From assembly GCA_013407085.1 (NCBI GenBank), contig JACCGJ010005201.1, positions 93,442-157,441 of the forward strand: a stretch of DNA of 64,000 nt. Reading direction: 5' to 3'. Under the pieces are notes generated by a model. That model was not told the origin of the DNA, did no database searches, and was given only the letters and a program-made list of their open reading frames with translations. Every line of letters begins with the position of its first letter. Positions within the stretch are counted from its first letter, which is position 1. Shown one piece after another: positions 39,501-54,500 of the stretch. Origin of the DNA: Atriophallophorus winterbourni. Lineage: Eukaryota; Platyhelminthes; Trematoda; Plagiorchiida; Microphallidae. A program made the translations under genes and the position numbers.

Positions 39501-42500
39501 CGCAAGGGAAGATCAACCGTTCACATGATCTTCTCCCCGAGACAACTTCAAGAAAAGTGTCGGGAACAGCGTATGCTATTATACGCTGTTTTTATTGATT
39601 TAACGAAGTCATTCGACTACGTCAGCAGGGAGGGTCTTTTCAAAATGTTTGATCTGATAGGCTGCACCCCAAGGCTGCTCAGACTCGTTATTTCGTTCCA
39701 CTCAGGCATGAAAGGCTCAGTCCATTTTAACGTTTGCAGTTCAGAAGCATTTGAAATTCGCCGAGGCGTCAAACAAAAGTGTGTTCTTGCTCCCACGCTG
39801 TTCGGCATTTTCTTTGCTCTGCTTCTGAAGCACGCTTTTAGGACGAGAACAGAAGGCATTTATATACGCTTGCGAAGAGATGGTAAGCTTTTCAACCTGA
39901 ACCGGTTGAGAGCACAAACCAAAGTACGGGATGTGATAATCCGTGACCTGTAGTTTGCCGACGATGCAGCATTTATTGCTCAATCCCACTAGAACATACA
40001 GTCGCTAATGGACTGTTTTTCGTCGGCATGCAAGGACTTTGGTTTAACAATCAGCATGAGCAAGACCAAAGTCCTTGGTCAATGGATTGGTCGCTACCAA
40101 TCATCACTGTTGGAAACTGTCAGCTTGACCCAGCACATCATTTCACATATCTTGGTTCAACCATTGCGGATAACCTCTCGCTAGACACGGAGATTGATAA
40201 GCGGATTGGCAGAGCAGCTTTCATTTTGTCTCGATTGATCACTCGTGTTTAGGGTAACCGCAAGCTGACTGTAAAGACAAAGATGACGGTATATAGCGCG
40301 TGCGTACTAAATGCTTTACTATACGGCAGTGAAACCTGGACCACCCACGCGAGACACGAACGGAAGCTGAATGCTTTTCATCTACGAAGCATGCGTCGTA
40401 TCTTGAACATATCGTGGATTGACAGAGTGACTAACGTTGAAGTGTTTTCAAAAGGCGGTCTACAGAACATGTTCACCCTATTACGTCAGCGCCGCCTGCG
40501 GTGGCTTGGTCATGTCAATAGAATGGAAAATGGTCGTATTCCGAAAGATATACTCTAGGGTGAGTTGCAATTAGGAAGTCGACCATTGGACAGACCGAAC
40601 TTGCGGTACAAAGATGTTTGCAAAAGAGATATAAAAGTTCTTGACATAGACCCTGCAAGCTGAGAAGAACTTGCTCTTTACCGCTCACATTGGAGGCATT
40701 GTGTAAAGCGTCGTCTGCAAGCCGGGGCGGAGCAAATACTGCTCTTGGCTGCTGAACGCAGATCACGCCGCCGGCGTGCAACTGATGCAATACAACAGAA
40801 TTCTGACTATCGTTGCAAGCGCTGATGGAGAGATTGTTCCTCCCGAATCGGACTGTTTAGTCATTCAATAAGCTGCAAAACATGAAATTCATGCGATTGT
40901 GATGTACATCTATGGTCGACATCGACCGACGGAGGCCAACAACAACGTAGAAAATGATGTGATGCTTTCTAAAGCTGATGTACAGGGCATGTCTATTCTG
41001 AAACGAAAACGCCGCCTACGCTATCTAGGCCAAGTGTACAGAATGATAAATGGCTGTATTACAAAGATCTTTTTATGGTTAGTGGAAATCAGGAAGTTCA
41101 CCTTTGGGCAGACCGCACTTGTGGCACCAAGATATTCGTAAAGGAGATATGCATGCTCTTAACATTGAACCTGCGAGTTGGGAAGAAGGTGCTCTTGACC
41201 GCTCACTTTTGCAGCACTGTATAAAGGCTCATCTACAAGCTGAAGAAGAGCAAACAATGTTCTTGTTTTCTGATCGTAGATAACGCTTTCAGAGGGCGAC
41301 TGACGCCAAACGATCGATTACTGCCTACAGTGAGCACTAGTGGGAGAGATTGTTCCACTCAAATCGGACTGTTTAATCATTCTAAACTCTGTAAAACATG
41401 AAACAATTATGCGATTTTGATGTGCATCCATGGTCGACATTGACTGAAGGAGGCCAACAACCACATATAATTCTGGAATGAGCCTACAGATCTGAGTGCA
41501 TTTGATTGAGAACGCATTACCTCGTGCATACAGTTTGATATTGATGTTCAACCAAATCCTTGTCATCAAACTTTGCGATCCAGTTTCAACCGCATGTTGG
41601 TAATACATTCAACGTTCCTTATTCGTTACTTTGTAGATCAGTTAAACAATCATTCTGCAGAAAATAGTTCCTTGATTAGTTGCTTCGTGATATTATTAAT
41701 TTGATCCATTCGTGTTTCATCTACTTTATTCGGTTTTGTGTTATTGAAGGTGTCGAACTGAAGCGCATGAGCTTCACCGAGATCATTTTCGCCATGTACA
41801 CCACTTCGTATTTCCAAATGTTCGGCGATTTCAGCCTGGATGAATTGCAAGGCGAAGGTTAGTTGCAAATTTTTCACTGCTTGTTTGCATTAGCTAAATT
41901 CGGTCGAGATGGAAAACAATTTTTTACTTGTGCCAAATATGCTCTAAGTATTATGAATACTGTTCAGTTTGAGCATTAGCCATGTTTGTCAAAGAGCCTG
42001 ATTGTAACAAAGTAATCGCAGACGCTTATCACCCCCCAAGTCCAGATAATGAAATTTATCCCTTATCTCTAAAAACGAATGTTTCGCTTCAAAGATGGGG
42101 TTGAAATAGTCGATTCTAAAAAGCATAATGCACCTCAAGTTACGAAAATTATCCTTAATGTGCCTTCAGAGTAACAAAACGTGATGAGTGAAATTGAGTC
42201 GATTAGATTTCGTAAACAAATTTTGAATTTGTAACCCACTGTTGGCTTAGGCTGGCACGACCAACCTGTTCAATCACATGTGCCCAGACACTTGGATGGG
42301 GTTAAACCCACGGGGATCGAAACAAAAGTCCATATTTGTTTTCTCGAATAAGTATATGTACGAATAACTGTTTTCATTTAAGTATGTTTATTATCCTTCA
42401 AAATACACGACGTTAGGTAACATCTGATGATTTGGTATCTATAACATGTGAAAAATATTAATTTAATGACAAAGAACTTAGAATATAATATTTTCATTAT

Positions 42501-45500
42501 GTACATTGCTAGTGCAAACTAGCGGGTTTATCGATGATGAGCTCAAATAGGAGCGAAACTCTAGTCCAGTGCTTCCAATTATGGACCGTCGTGATCAACT
42601 TTGTGAATAGCTCGATGGGCTTGGCACGGATAAGTAGTCACAAATATAAACAACATATTCTCCAAACTTCGCTTAAACAACAATGCCTAGCAGATCTAAT
42701 CAGTGTTAGCTTACATTGTGTCCGATGGGAAGACCTGACACGGAGATCTGTTCGGTTGGGCGACCACAATAGATGTTGCTGGCTCATTCTGAACTGGTCG
42801 GGCAAACAAAGCTTCTCAAATGTGCCAGTCTGCAGAAAGATCCATAAACGCTTAATTGCGATCAGTCAAACGGAGGACGGAAGCCAAGATCGTTAAGGCT
42901 TGTGACTACAATGGTGGTCGGGGTTTCGAATCCCACCCCCGAAGCGGAGGATATGCACTGCTGTTGAGCTCAAATAATAGCGAAACTCAAGTCCTGTGCT
43001 TCCATTATGGACCGCCGTGATCAACTTTGTGAATAGTTCGATGGGCTTGGCAGGGATGAGTAGTCACAAATATATCGATTCAATTTTGCGGCATTAAATG
43101 AAATGCAGTGGGCGTTTAGTTGATGGAAACCTTCAAAATATTTCTGTTAATTACATGTTATGAGAAATTCAAAAGCAAGTTTGATTTTCAATATTTTGAA
43201 CAATATTACACCATTTGTTCACATTATGAAAAGATCAAATGCTCACAATAGCGCCGATCAAATAATACCGGAGACCACCAATAAACAGGGAATTTTCTAA
43301 TCAATTGAACTTTTTTGATCTCGTTAAACACTAATAGCTTGTCCGATCATAATGTGATCTAATTGCGAGGTGCGTTCTACTAAAACAATAGAAGCTGAGT
43401 GAATCTGCTAACTGCATCGGTTATCATAAAGCAAAACGAGGAATCCCATTCATCTAGTTGGAAACATTCACTTAGCGAAACAATTTGTTTTCATCTACTT
43501 GAGCGAGGAACACGTAACAAACTTAAAACAGCTCTAAATTTATGTTAAATAAACCGAAAATTTCGTATCGCAGTACAGAAAATGCTTGCGAGCCTTTAAA
43601 GCATTTTACACCGAATTTGAGACCGATTTAATATAAAGTAAACTATTTTTGCATGAATGCCACATTAGCACGGTTGATAAGTTGTGGGACGAAAATTTAT
43701 CAATTATTACACAAGCTCTAAACTTATTATTAATAAATTCGTAATATAAAATTAAAACCAGAAAATCTTAGGTGATTCACAATGCAGCCCCACTACGTGA
43801 AATTTCGAGTTCACTGTATTGTCGTACAAACATCTCCCGATCTTACACTCCATAACCGGTTTCTGAGTATTTGTTGTTATCGCGTGGAGACAGTACAGAT
43901 AACGTTTATTAAGCCGAGAAACCGTGGAAAAGTGTTAAACAAAGTTTTAATTTGAAGCTGTTATTTGAAGCCGCTGGTTTATAAAGCAACGTATAGTTGG
44001 TCTGGAAGATGCGCGTGAGGCGTGCACCTTTTTTCTCAGAACATCAGGTTCCAATTTGTCCACAGTTGCGCATTTTGGTAAATCTGCTAAACTTCAATTC
44101 CCCGCCATATTCATGTGCAAATCAAGTACTGAAAATGTTCGGATAATTTATTGCGACGAATTAGCTTCTTGTCTAGAAAGCGATTTCACGTAACCTAGAT
44201 GACTTCGTGCTCAAAATAGTTAGCGGCCATATAAATAAATAATACATACATACATAGTCAGTAAATATGAAAATATTATAAATTTAAATAATAAATGATA
44301 CAACAACTATTAGTAATTAATATCATGCAATTTTTGCTTTTGCACATTTACGGAAGCCAACATAAATAATCTGAACGCGATTTAGTAAGTATTAATATTT
44401 CCAAATGTCGTGATTAATTTACTTCAAAACGCACTCATGCAAACTTCATGCACCATTGATCTTAATCGCCGATTGGCTGTATTCACGTTTCGTTCTACCA
44501 CCTTGAAATTCATCGCCAAAATTCCGTTTCTAATGTTACATGTAGTGTAATCCGATCCACAGTAAGCTATCAATCATACACTAATTGCTTTTACAAATCC
44601 CATGCTGTAAGATTTATCTCTGCATATTTATTTAAGCGTACTATCACAAGGAGTCCCAGCTGCGCTTAATGATCACGTTCATGCACGCGGTCATGTTACG
44701 CTAATGAGATCCACCAGTATGGCGATGACTAAACGCATGGTTTGGAAGACCCACGATTCACATCTGCTTCGGAATCTGCACAAAACTCAGAATGGCGTGT
44801 AGTATTTATATTTTGTGTCAACAAAACATCGTATGTTGCGTTCTGGGAATCGCTGTTTTTGCACTATCTCCGGAATAGCACAGACATCCACATAAATATT
44901 GAATTCAATATGCTAGCCACTCCACACAAAATCCATGCCTATTCAGCAAGTCCCTCTTCTCCACGACACTTTGAGGCCGACGGAACAGATAAGTTGATAT
45001 AATTGGATAATGAAGTCGTAGCAGGTGTTACTAGGATGGAATTGGGTGCCACTGCGAACTGCCTAACGGGAATTCAGCTCCAGGTTTTTCCTCAAGATTG
45101 ACTCATGGAGACTTTCCCATGACTGTATATATCGGACACACAGTGAAGGTTTGAAATGAGAATTTTCCATGTCATCGTTGGATCGTCTCCATGGAATTGT
45201 CAGCTTCACCAGCCAAAAGCAAATGGATATTGAGGCGACAGTCACCCGCCTTCGTCATTTCACCTGTAAGTAGATGCAGTTTCGCTGAACAACACAGGAT
45301 GACGAGTGCAAGCCTGACCTGGATCACCTGAAACTTTATAAAACATGTGCCTTTGGAGTAATTTTAGAAGTGGAAGCTCATCCACGAAACCAATAAGAAA
45401 CCTCTCGGATACTTGTTGTTTTTATAAGGATTAATATATGCATGAAGGTATTGAACACTGTGATGTTTGCACTTACACATCTCGAACATTTTCCATGAAA

Positions 45501-48500
45501 TTTAAAGAGTCCAGTGCGGTCGTACCGCCGTGGCTTTGTATATGTCACCGCCTAGAAAAATTGATATTGTTAAGTCATTCAAATGCGTTATCACTTCATG
45601 TTGGATCACCACCACTAGTAAATATGGACAAGTATACGAAACCGAACATACTAAGTTCAATTTATAAAAAAACAGGAAGCTATAAATTCTAGTTGTCAAT
45701 GTCTGTGAGTAAAACTTATTGTAATTTAACTGTGATGAAACATTTTGGAAATTCCTACGATTTCATTAAAGTTAGACCTTGAACCCACTGGTAAAGGGGT
45801 TCGTACACAACTAACCACGGTCACGAATTGATTCCTGGCCAAGCGCTGAAGCAGCCGATAAACAACTAACGTATAATGCTGTACACATCCACGCGCGTAT
45901 TCCTAAGGAAATATCAAAATAGGAAGAATCCTGATCACTCGTGTGATTCAGTGTACGATCAAAGAAGGACAAAGTTGCATTTTTTTCACAGCTAATGTGG
46001 AAAAATGAAAAGAAATGCGTAAAATATTGAGCAAAATAATAGCAATGACTTCAAAGTCTGTCTACTTTTAAAATCTTTCCGTTGTTTTGAGGCTCACTAA
46101 ACATATCTTAATGGCTGCATATGATAACAGCAAACAGCCAGAAACCGGTTGTATTGTGTGTAAATGTAGGTGATATGAGCAACAAAATACATGACGGTTC
46201 ATAATTTTATTATTCGATGATCCAAATACTGTATGGATTATAGTTGTCTAGAAACTTAATGCTTTCCCTTTTTGGCAATCTATCGGAATATGTTTTGGAC
46301 CGATCGTGTATTCATAATATAAAGAAATTTGAGTGCATTCGGTTAGAGCAGGTTTTATGTAACGTTTCATTTCTGACACAATAGCTTCGTCAGACGAAGG
46401 GTGATTTCCCTATTCATTTCCCGCTACATAGTTGTTTGGAGTTCGATATTCTGTATCCGTTCTCAAATTTCGTGCATGTAGATAAGGTGCTTCGTGGTCA
46501 CCGTTATTTTCTTGTCAGTCCCAAAATGACATTCATGTATCACCTCCAGTTGTGTTTGAGGACATTTCCTTCGATTAAAAAAGTTGCAGTTTGTGACATG
46601 ATAATTGTCCAAAAATTCATTAAACAATGGGTAATTACTGCTATCAATTGATGTTTTCTCAAAATATATAAAACTAATTAGTTTAATTATTCCATCAATT
46701 CGATTGTGTTCCTCTCGGCAATTTTTCAACAAAAAATTGTTTAAATTCTGGATGGCGCTTCGCATTAATTAGTTTCGTGCTACGAAATTTGGAGTGGAAA
46801 TTAGACAAAAATATTTGTCAAATTCATGGTCGATTAGGTCCGAAGGGTCTTTGACTGTGTATGGCAGGAAACTGTCCTCGAATTGTAGGAACACACATTT
46901 TCTCTTATATCTTTGATATAAAAACAATCATATGAAAGTATTCTAGGTTTGGCGAAAATGCAAAACTGGCATCCGATTCCTTTGTGGTGTTTGTGGAACT
47001 GCGAAACTGCAGCTCTTGGGATGATTGAAGGTCAACAACAAACAAGAATGATGTGAAACATTCTAAAACATTTTGGCATCACCAATATCAATAAATCTCA
47101 CAGACTTTGCCTTAAAACCGTTTTTAATGACAGAATGATATGGGGAGTAGGTTATCGAGCGATGGTGTTGTATATGCGTTTTTTGCGTCGCATATACTCG
47201 GACCGAATAAATCGACATTTTGCATGACTTATTTCTTCGATGCGACATAGAAAAACTAAAATTTAAATTACTACTTTTCATTAAACATGAGTAAAATTGT
47301 TTGACTCAGAAAAAACATCACCATCGCTGACTTCAGGACAGCAAATTATAGGATTCAGGGTATTCTGCGGATCGGATTTTGTATATAATATTAGGCTATC
47401 CGCTTAATTCCAAGAAGAATCCTCGTGTCTCCATTACCAGGAGATTTAAACACGATGCTTATTGACCACGGTTGCAGTTAAAATACTTAATCACCAATTA
47501 TCGTTAGCATAGCGTCTGGTGTTCGAAGTCTAACGCAACAGAGTATGGAAATAATATTTCAGTAGTAACAGGCAAAGAAATACCGGCACCGTTCTTTTAA
47601 ACTCAGTACTCAGAACGTTTTATGTTAGAATAACAAGAATAACAATAACCATAATATGACAGTTATATGGAGTAAAATCATAAAATCTTTCAAAAATCAG
47701 TAGGGACGTTCAGATAACTCATGGTTCGTCATATACTCATCGAGTTTAAAAGCGAAAACCGCGACAGATACCGAGCTTGTGATTTCTTCAGGCAAAATGT
47801 TCCAAGTGAAACAAATTCTTACCGATAAAAATTTACGACGAATATTCAATCGAGAATGTGGAATACTTAAGGACTTTGGATGTTTTCGTGTTCGAGTAAG
47901 GCGATTGGGCATCAGCAAGTATTTAGGGGATGGTTTTCAGTATGCAAGATTTTGAATGCAAACAGGAGGCCACTCCGTATCCGTCGTTCGTTAAAATCGT
48001 GTAGATTTAGTTTAAACATTCGCTCTTTGAAATGCGAATTTCTGTAACGGGACACCAACTTTGTTGCACGATGATAAATCCAGTCAAGTAGTTCGATATC
48101 CTTCCTCAGTCATGGTGCCCATGCTTGGATGGAATATTCCATAACAGGACGTACATACGTCTTAATTAACCGGGGTAAGGTTTCCGGCGTGAAAATCCTG
48201 AATATACTTTTTAGAAAACTCAAAATACGACAGGCTTTATTTTACACTGTCCGGCAATGATGTCCGGGCTAAAGGTTAAACGACACCCAGATACCGAGAT
48301 CTTTTTCTGCGGTCGTCCAGACGAGATCTTGCGTGCAAAGCTCATATGTGTGGTGCAGAGATTTTCAAGCCGCATGAATTTAAATTTCTCAGGTTTAAAT
48401 GATAATTCATTTGTATGGGACCAACGAAATAAGGTGCACAGTTCCCGTTGTAATGCCATACATTCATTAACATACCTGACACGTTTCTATATTTTAATAT

Positions 48501-51500
48501 CATCGGCAAATAGTATCAAGTTACATCCAATATCCTGTACTATATCGATCATATACACCAAGAATAGAAGAGGCCCAAGCACTGAGCCTTGCGGAACACC
48601 TTTTTGACGTCTATTCTTCTGGAGAGGGTGCTGACAACGCGAAGTTGGTCGTGTCTAACAGTAAGATTGTCCCTTATCCAATTCAGCAACATTCCCGTTA
48701 TTCCATAAGCTCCGATCTATTTTATTAAAATGTGACGGTTGACTCTATCGAAAGCTTGGGAAATGTCGATGTAGGAAGCATGTGTAGCCTCACCTTCGTC
48801 TAGTGCCTTGGTCCAATCCTCGAAAGTTGTAAGGAGGTTAGATAAACTGCAACGATATCTTCAAAAACCGTGTTGTGCTGCAGTCGAAATATTTTGGTTT
48901 TCAAAATATTCTCTTATGCGCGCAGTCACAATGCGTTCCATTAATTTTGAGATTACCGGAAGTAGCGTTACCGGTCTACAGTTTTCTGTGTCTGAACGCC
49001 TACCACCGTTATAAATAAAAGTTATCATCCCTGCTTTCCATTGCGGTGGTATTTTTCCTTCATGTAGGCTGAGCATTTTCCCGTGATCATGGGTTTAAAC
49101 CCTATTTACAGTTGTTTGGATACACGTCATTGAACAGGTTAGTTGTACCAACCTTATCCAACAGTGGCATACAAGCGCAACTTGTTTAAAGCGCATGCGG
49201 ATACTGGTCTTACTTTCTCTACCTGATGAATGCAAACAGCATGAAACGTGTGTCTGATTTAAATGCACGCAAATAAACCAAAGGATGGGTATGTGAGCAC
49301 CACAATGTATTAAGCATTTTACTTATTAATTATCTTCATCGGGAAAACTCCAAACTGGTTATCTCATTACAAATGAATTCCTACTTTCTACTCAAAATTG
49401 TTTCTCCATGTTAAAGTTCTTTGTAGACTTGTTTACTTGACCTTCAAACAGCTTGCTAACATCCCTCTCGTTGTCACAGATCGAACATGTCAACAACACA
49501 TGTGCCCGACAAAAACATCCCGTTGGCTCGTTCCCATCATGCTCGGTTTCTACGTTCTGCTCACGAACATTCTGATGTTCAACTTGCTAATCGCAATGTT
49601 TTCGTAAGTGTTGTTTACGCTCACTTATGCTAATTCATGTAACTTAAATATTTGGGTGAATTTCAAATGTTCATGTGACAGTGAATCAAAATTAGCTGAC
49701 GTAGAATTCATGGAACTTGCTGACAACCAGCATTACAATCAACTAACAGAGTGACACAAATTGATGTACATGCCGTTGATTGTAGCACATCTGTACCAAT
49801 CCCAACTGCCATATTAACCCAGTAGCAAGCGGCAAATTCTTTTGAAAATATAATAAGTACTGATAACCTGTAGTTCTGTCTTGATGCGCAAGTGCGATAA
49901 TTGACAGAGGAATCTTCTAGTCGAGGTTCAATTGGAGCAGTCGTTTTACCCTTGCTTCCACTTCTGATTTGCAATTGGCCAGTGATAAGGGCAACATCAG
50001 ATTCCTCGAAGCAATGCGATAAGAGGAGAAACAAGTTAAATTATATTACTGAGCAAATTCAAGATTACTGGCTTTGCTGAATTTTTGTGTGTATAAATGA
50101 AGGCTTGTGAGGCAATCGAGGAACGTGACAGCGCGCAGAGGAGTGAAACAAGTAATCATGATCTCGCTTGTCTTTTTCCATAAGCTCAGCTTTTTTATTT
50201 TTTGGATTGATCTGGAAATGCAATATATTATTGAATCAAGAATTAGTTGAACTGGTTGATGGCAAACGTTCCTTTCACGGGTAAGGTTTTTCGGTCGGTC
50301 ACAAACATATTCAAATCACACTCATTGACCGTTTAGATTTCTTTTTAGCACAGAACCAATTACCGCTTTACGGCTTAGAAAATGCGATGAGTTGTCTGCA
50401 ACTGAAGCGGAGGCGGTCAAATAGATGATGATGATGATTTCCATCGCTTAAAAACGGGATAATTGAAAGCGAAGATATTTTCAATGTCTAATGCTGATGT
50501 TTGTTTTTCAATCATGTCAAATGATGAAACAGCAACAATCATTAAAGGTTTGACAAAATACCGAAACGCATACTCTTTCACATGGTCATGCCAATATGAC
50601 AGCTAGGATAAAACAAAGGCGTTGCCAAAGGCAACGCTGAAGTGATTTTCCACAAATGACAATAAAGTCAACTGTATTGACAAATTCAATTTCAGATCGA
50701 TAGCTTTTTGCCCCAACACCTATCTGATGATTGTTTTCCGTTGTTAATCGTAAAAGATGTTGTAGACCCACGCAAACGATCAGGATCAGGTGAATCTGTT
50801 ACCAGTCTAATGATGTGATTTTCAGATTGGCCAAGACATTTTTCAAAATGGTACAATCTACAAGAGTATAAAATTTTGTTTTTGCTGTTTAATATTGTCT
50901 TATTTACAATCAACTATTGCTCTAGAAATTTATTATCAAAAGATTTGTCATCCACCTTATGACATTATTTCTGGAATTCTAAATGAGGGTGGTATAGTAT
51001 CGAGAATTTGCAATGATGACGTGATTTCGTTTAAGACAAAGTTGCGTATAATTAAACTGCATTCTTATGTATCAAATATGATCAAACAAAAGAAAGGTTT
51101 CACCGGAATGTCGAAGGGAACAATTGAGAACTGCTAAACACGTAAATGATTCACACGGATATTATGCCTAAGGTCAATGAAATATTGTTTTGACAAATAC
51201 AAAGACGGTTTCATGCGCTTGCATACAACAGGTTTATCGAGTCACCGTAAGCACCAGTCATTGTAAGTTAACGTGATATTGAACGGTGAAAATTTTAGTT
51301 AGCGTTCGCCATAAGTCTGCTAAACATAGCAGTTTAGAGGTGTAAGGAAATTTATGACTGTCAGTTAGTTCGCGCATCCGTGCCGCGAATCTCCAGATTG
51401 AAAGGCACGTGTTCAAGCCACAAACAGTGTTTATTTGCGCTTTACAGTGTTTTGATTTCAAATATTCCGGTGAAAGCGAAATGAAAGTTTCAATATGTTA

Positions 51501-54500
51501 AGTTGTATGGCCATGAATTATGTAAGATAATTTGAATTTACATCATACGGTGTTTATGCGTTTTCCTTCTTCGATGCGCGCAGATGCGCAGTCGCTCCAT
51601 GAGGCGTGAACAACACTCGAGCGTTCGTAGGGATCGCAAATCCACTAAAGCCATGACTAATTGAGGAAGCGTTATCAGCGTTATTATCTTGTTTTTGATC
51701 ATACTATTGAATAACTTTTGTACCCTATATTCAGCAATATAAAAGACTCGAGATTTTTTAATTTAAATTATATAGAAATTTAGGAGTTCTTTTGCTGCAG
51801 CTGATTATACTGTATTGTTTCGAAGGCAATCAATGATCTGGAGGTTTGCTTAAATCCAGTCCAATAAAAGCAAAACTTGTGAATAATGGAATTGGTGACA
51901 TCCAATTAATATTTAGCTGGCTTCCTCACTTCTATGCACACGATCAGAGTCAAAACTTTGCGAAAGATCGCAGACAGTTTCTGCTTAGCCTGAAGATCGA
52001 ATGTAATAAATAGAATTATCTGTAGATAAGAGTTAGTAATGTACGGAATTGGTGAATTGTTTTCAAACTAAAAGTTCACGAATTCGTTTGTTATGTTATA
52101 CGCGATATTGGTCTTAATCGTACCCCGAAATTGAGGATCGCTTATTTAAGATAGAGGATATTTTACAGAAAGTAAAGAAATTTAGCGGCTTGCAGGATAC
52201 AAACCTCTTTCTTATATGCAGTAGAAGATGATGAAGAAAAAGTGTGACAATTAAACGATGACATATGGAATAACTTCAAGTGATACAAATTGGCTTTGGG
52301 ACTTCCCCGCAAACTCGGAACTTCATGAGAACGACAAGTTTTATGTTTCACTGTGTTCTGACTTCTAAGATCCACAACTGTTTGCAAAGTACCTGTTACT
52401 TTGTGTGTGATGGAGATGTATGCAAATGAGCTATTTTATTACATGTTACTTAATTTTAACAATACTGGCAACATTAGACTTCACTAACCTAGGTATTGTA
52501 ACAAACTAGCACATTTCATTATACGTCGTTTTACCGATTGGTCACATTCACCAACATTCAAATTAGTCTTAGGCCGAAATTTCGAATGTTCCTTCTGATG
52601 TTTACTTGCTTTCTCAGATGAATCAGTATGTACTTGATCGGTTTGTGGAGAAAGTATGCAGCTTTAGGCTTAAGCTGTTAGAGATAGAGTACTACTGACG
52701 AACGAATATCAAGAAGATCACCAACACAATTTGATAAGAGGCGGAACACCATATTTTGAGCTGAAAATCGCAAGAGGTTCCGAATTGGAACGCATGGCTA
52801 TACGAAGTGGTGAAGATTGAAAATGGCGTATGAATGAACAGTAACTCCTTGAAAGAAGCATTGAATTCAAAAACGCATATCCACTTTGCTTGATTAAATG
52901 TTCGCCCCACGAACGCTGATTCATGCGTTTATATAATTGGTAACTATTTCCTAGAAAACTGACGAAATATTCCGTAACTTTTAATTTTATATATTCCTTA
53001 CAAGTAAAACATATGAAGAGATTGAAAGTGCGTCGACTTACTACTGGAATTATCAACGATATCAGATGATCAACGACTACGTCCATCGGTCACCACTAGT
53101 TCCGCCTATCATCATTTTTTGGCATTTCTACGAAGCCTACAAAGCCATCGGGGATCGGTGTGCCAGTTTGAGGAATCGCGAAAATGTCAAATATAATCCC
53201 TTCTGTAAGTCATACAATGTACCGAGTTCGCTACGTTTTTCGTGTTGAATCAGTAAGATAGCTAGAAGGTGAAACCACGCTGAACAATTTGGTATATCGA
53301 AATAAATGCGATCGATAATTTGCTCTTATTCATTTTTCACTGTGATAACTTTATTCCCGACCATAGGTTTCGTATGAATGACTCAAAGTTTATGCAAAAT
53401 TGATCAGTTGCAATCCAGCTATCAAGTTACATTGGCAGTCCAGGAATTCAGTAAAATATTAACATCTTTGCCTCTGGTAGCTTTCGTTTGTCAAGTATCC
53501 GAATACCGGAGGATGCGAATTGCCACTGATGTTTGTTGTGATCATTTAGAGGTGGATATTTACAATAGCTGTGACGAAGTACGTAAAGATATTTGTGCGC
53601 TCATGTCGAAGATAATTCGCGCTAGAACCCGAGTGAATACAAACGAATTTTAAATCTTGGTGGTTCTAGTAGAGCGTGCAGTATTACAAATAATTGATAT
53701 CACAGACCGGTGATCAGGTAAAACATTCTCAGTAGCTCATGAGAGATTATTCCAAGCCAAGCATACACATCACAAAATGCGTTAAAGACTACTTTCAAAT
53801 TTCACCTAGATTGCAGATGTTGTTTGTCAGCATAAACAACACCAATTTATCACTTTTACAGATGCAAAATTTATCAAAATTTGTATTTACTTATTTTTAA
53901 GCGAACACAATTTTCGACATGAGAAAATCATGGTTGTATAGATTAAAAACGATCTATTGCTGTTGCCTGAAAAAAATCAACTATGAAAAATTGTCTTGTG
54001 TATGAAAAAGGTTCTAGATAATAACTCCTTTTGTTTCTGGCTATTGTAATAAGCCGGGTTTTTAGCGCAATAAATCTCTAATTTTTTATTTGAAAAATAA
54101 ATTGTTTCAATAATTTAATTTCTAACCCGTCAAGCTAGTGTTATTGGTGTCTATATTCCTGAAAGCTCACGGTCAACTCGGCTTTTCCAGATAGTATCCT
54201 TATCATAGACACGTTCAATCACTTAAATCAACAGTTTGAGTGATACTGTTAATTATAATATGATCAATTTTTGCGTAACTCCCAAGGCGTGCGTTTTACG
54301 GATTTGAAGAAAGAGAAAGAAATGGTCAAATGGGAACACATGAAAGCCATGGACTATTTACGAGAACCATCAACGAAAGCCAGCGGAAAACGCGGAGTCG
54401 CTGAATCCAGGGCTGTGGTCTTTCGAGGCGGTGGCGGTGTACCCGGCCAAGGGCCAATTATGGATTTGAAAAGTGAAATGACAAGTGTCACAGAGGTGAG

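Larger units (their letters stand above)
38311..41749 (+). other. Intron 15 (3.4 kb)
   Basis: AT-rich unassigned sequence at 38311-39280, then an RTE-like element and a second truncated RTE-like 3' end (39290-41465). Confidence 0.65.
41858..49479 (+). other. Intron 16 (7.6 kb), repeat-rich
   Basis: It contains hammerhead-repeat fragments (42235-42320 minus, 45790-45865 minus, 46085-46195 plus, 49085-49310 plus), a 425-bp tandem with a tRNA-like segment (42535-43082), a pLTR-like core (46325-46420) and a CR1-like minus copy (47690-49080). Nothing recognised at 43090-45780 or 46430-47680. Confidence 0.55.

Noticed and set aside
42878..42950. Functional tRNA gene
   Set aside because: A T arm and box B-like sequence are visible, but no closed acceptor stem or proper anticodon arm could be drawn.
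42901..43082. CRISPR-like repeats
   Set aside because: The 425-bp spacing, divergence and eukaryotic context exclude a CRISPR array.
51541..51625. gcgcgcagatgcgcag-rich patch in intron 17
   Set aside because: Short GC-rich palindromic patch with no repeat partner in the window and no coding signal.
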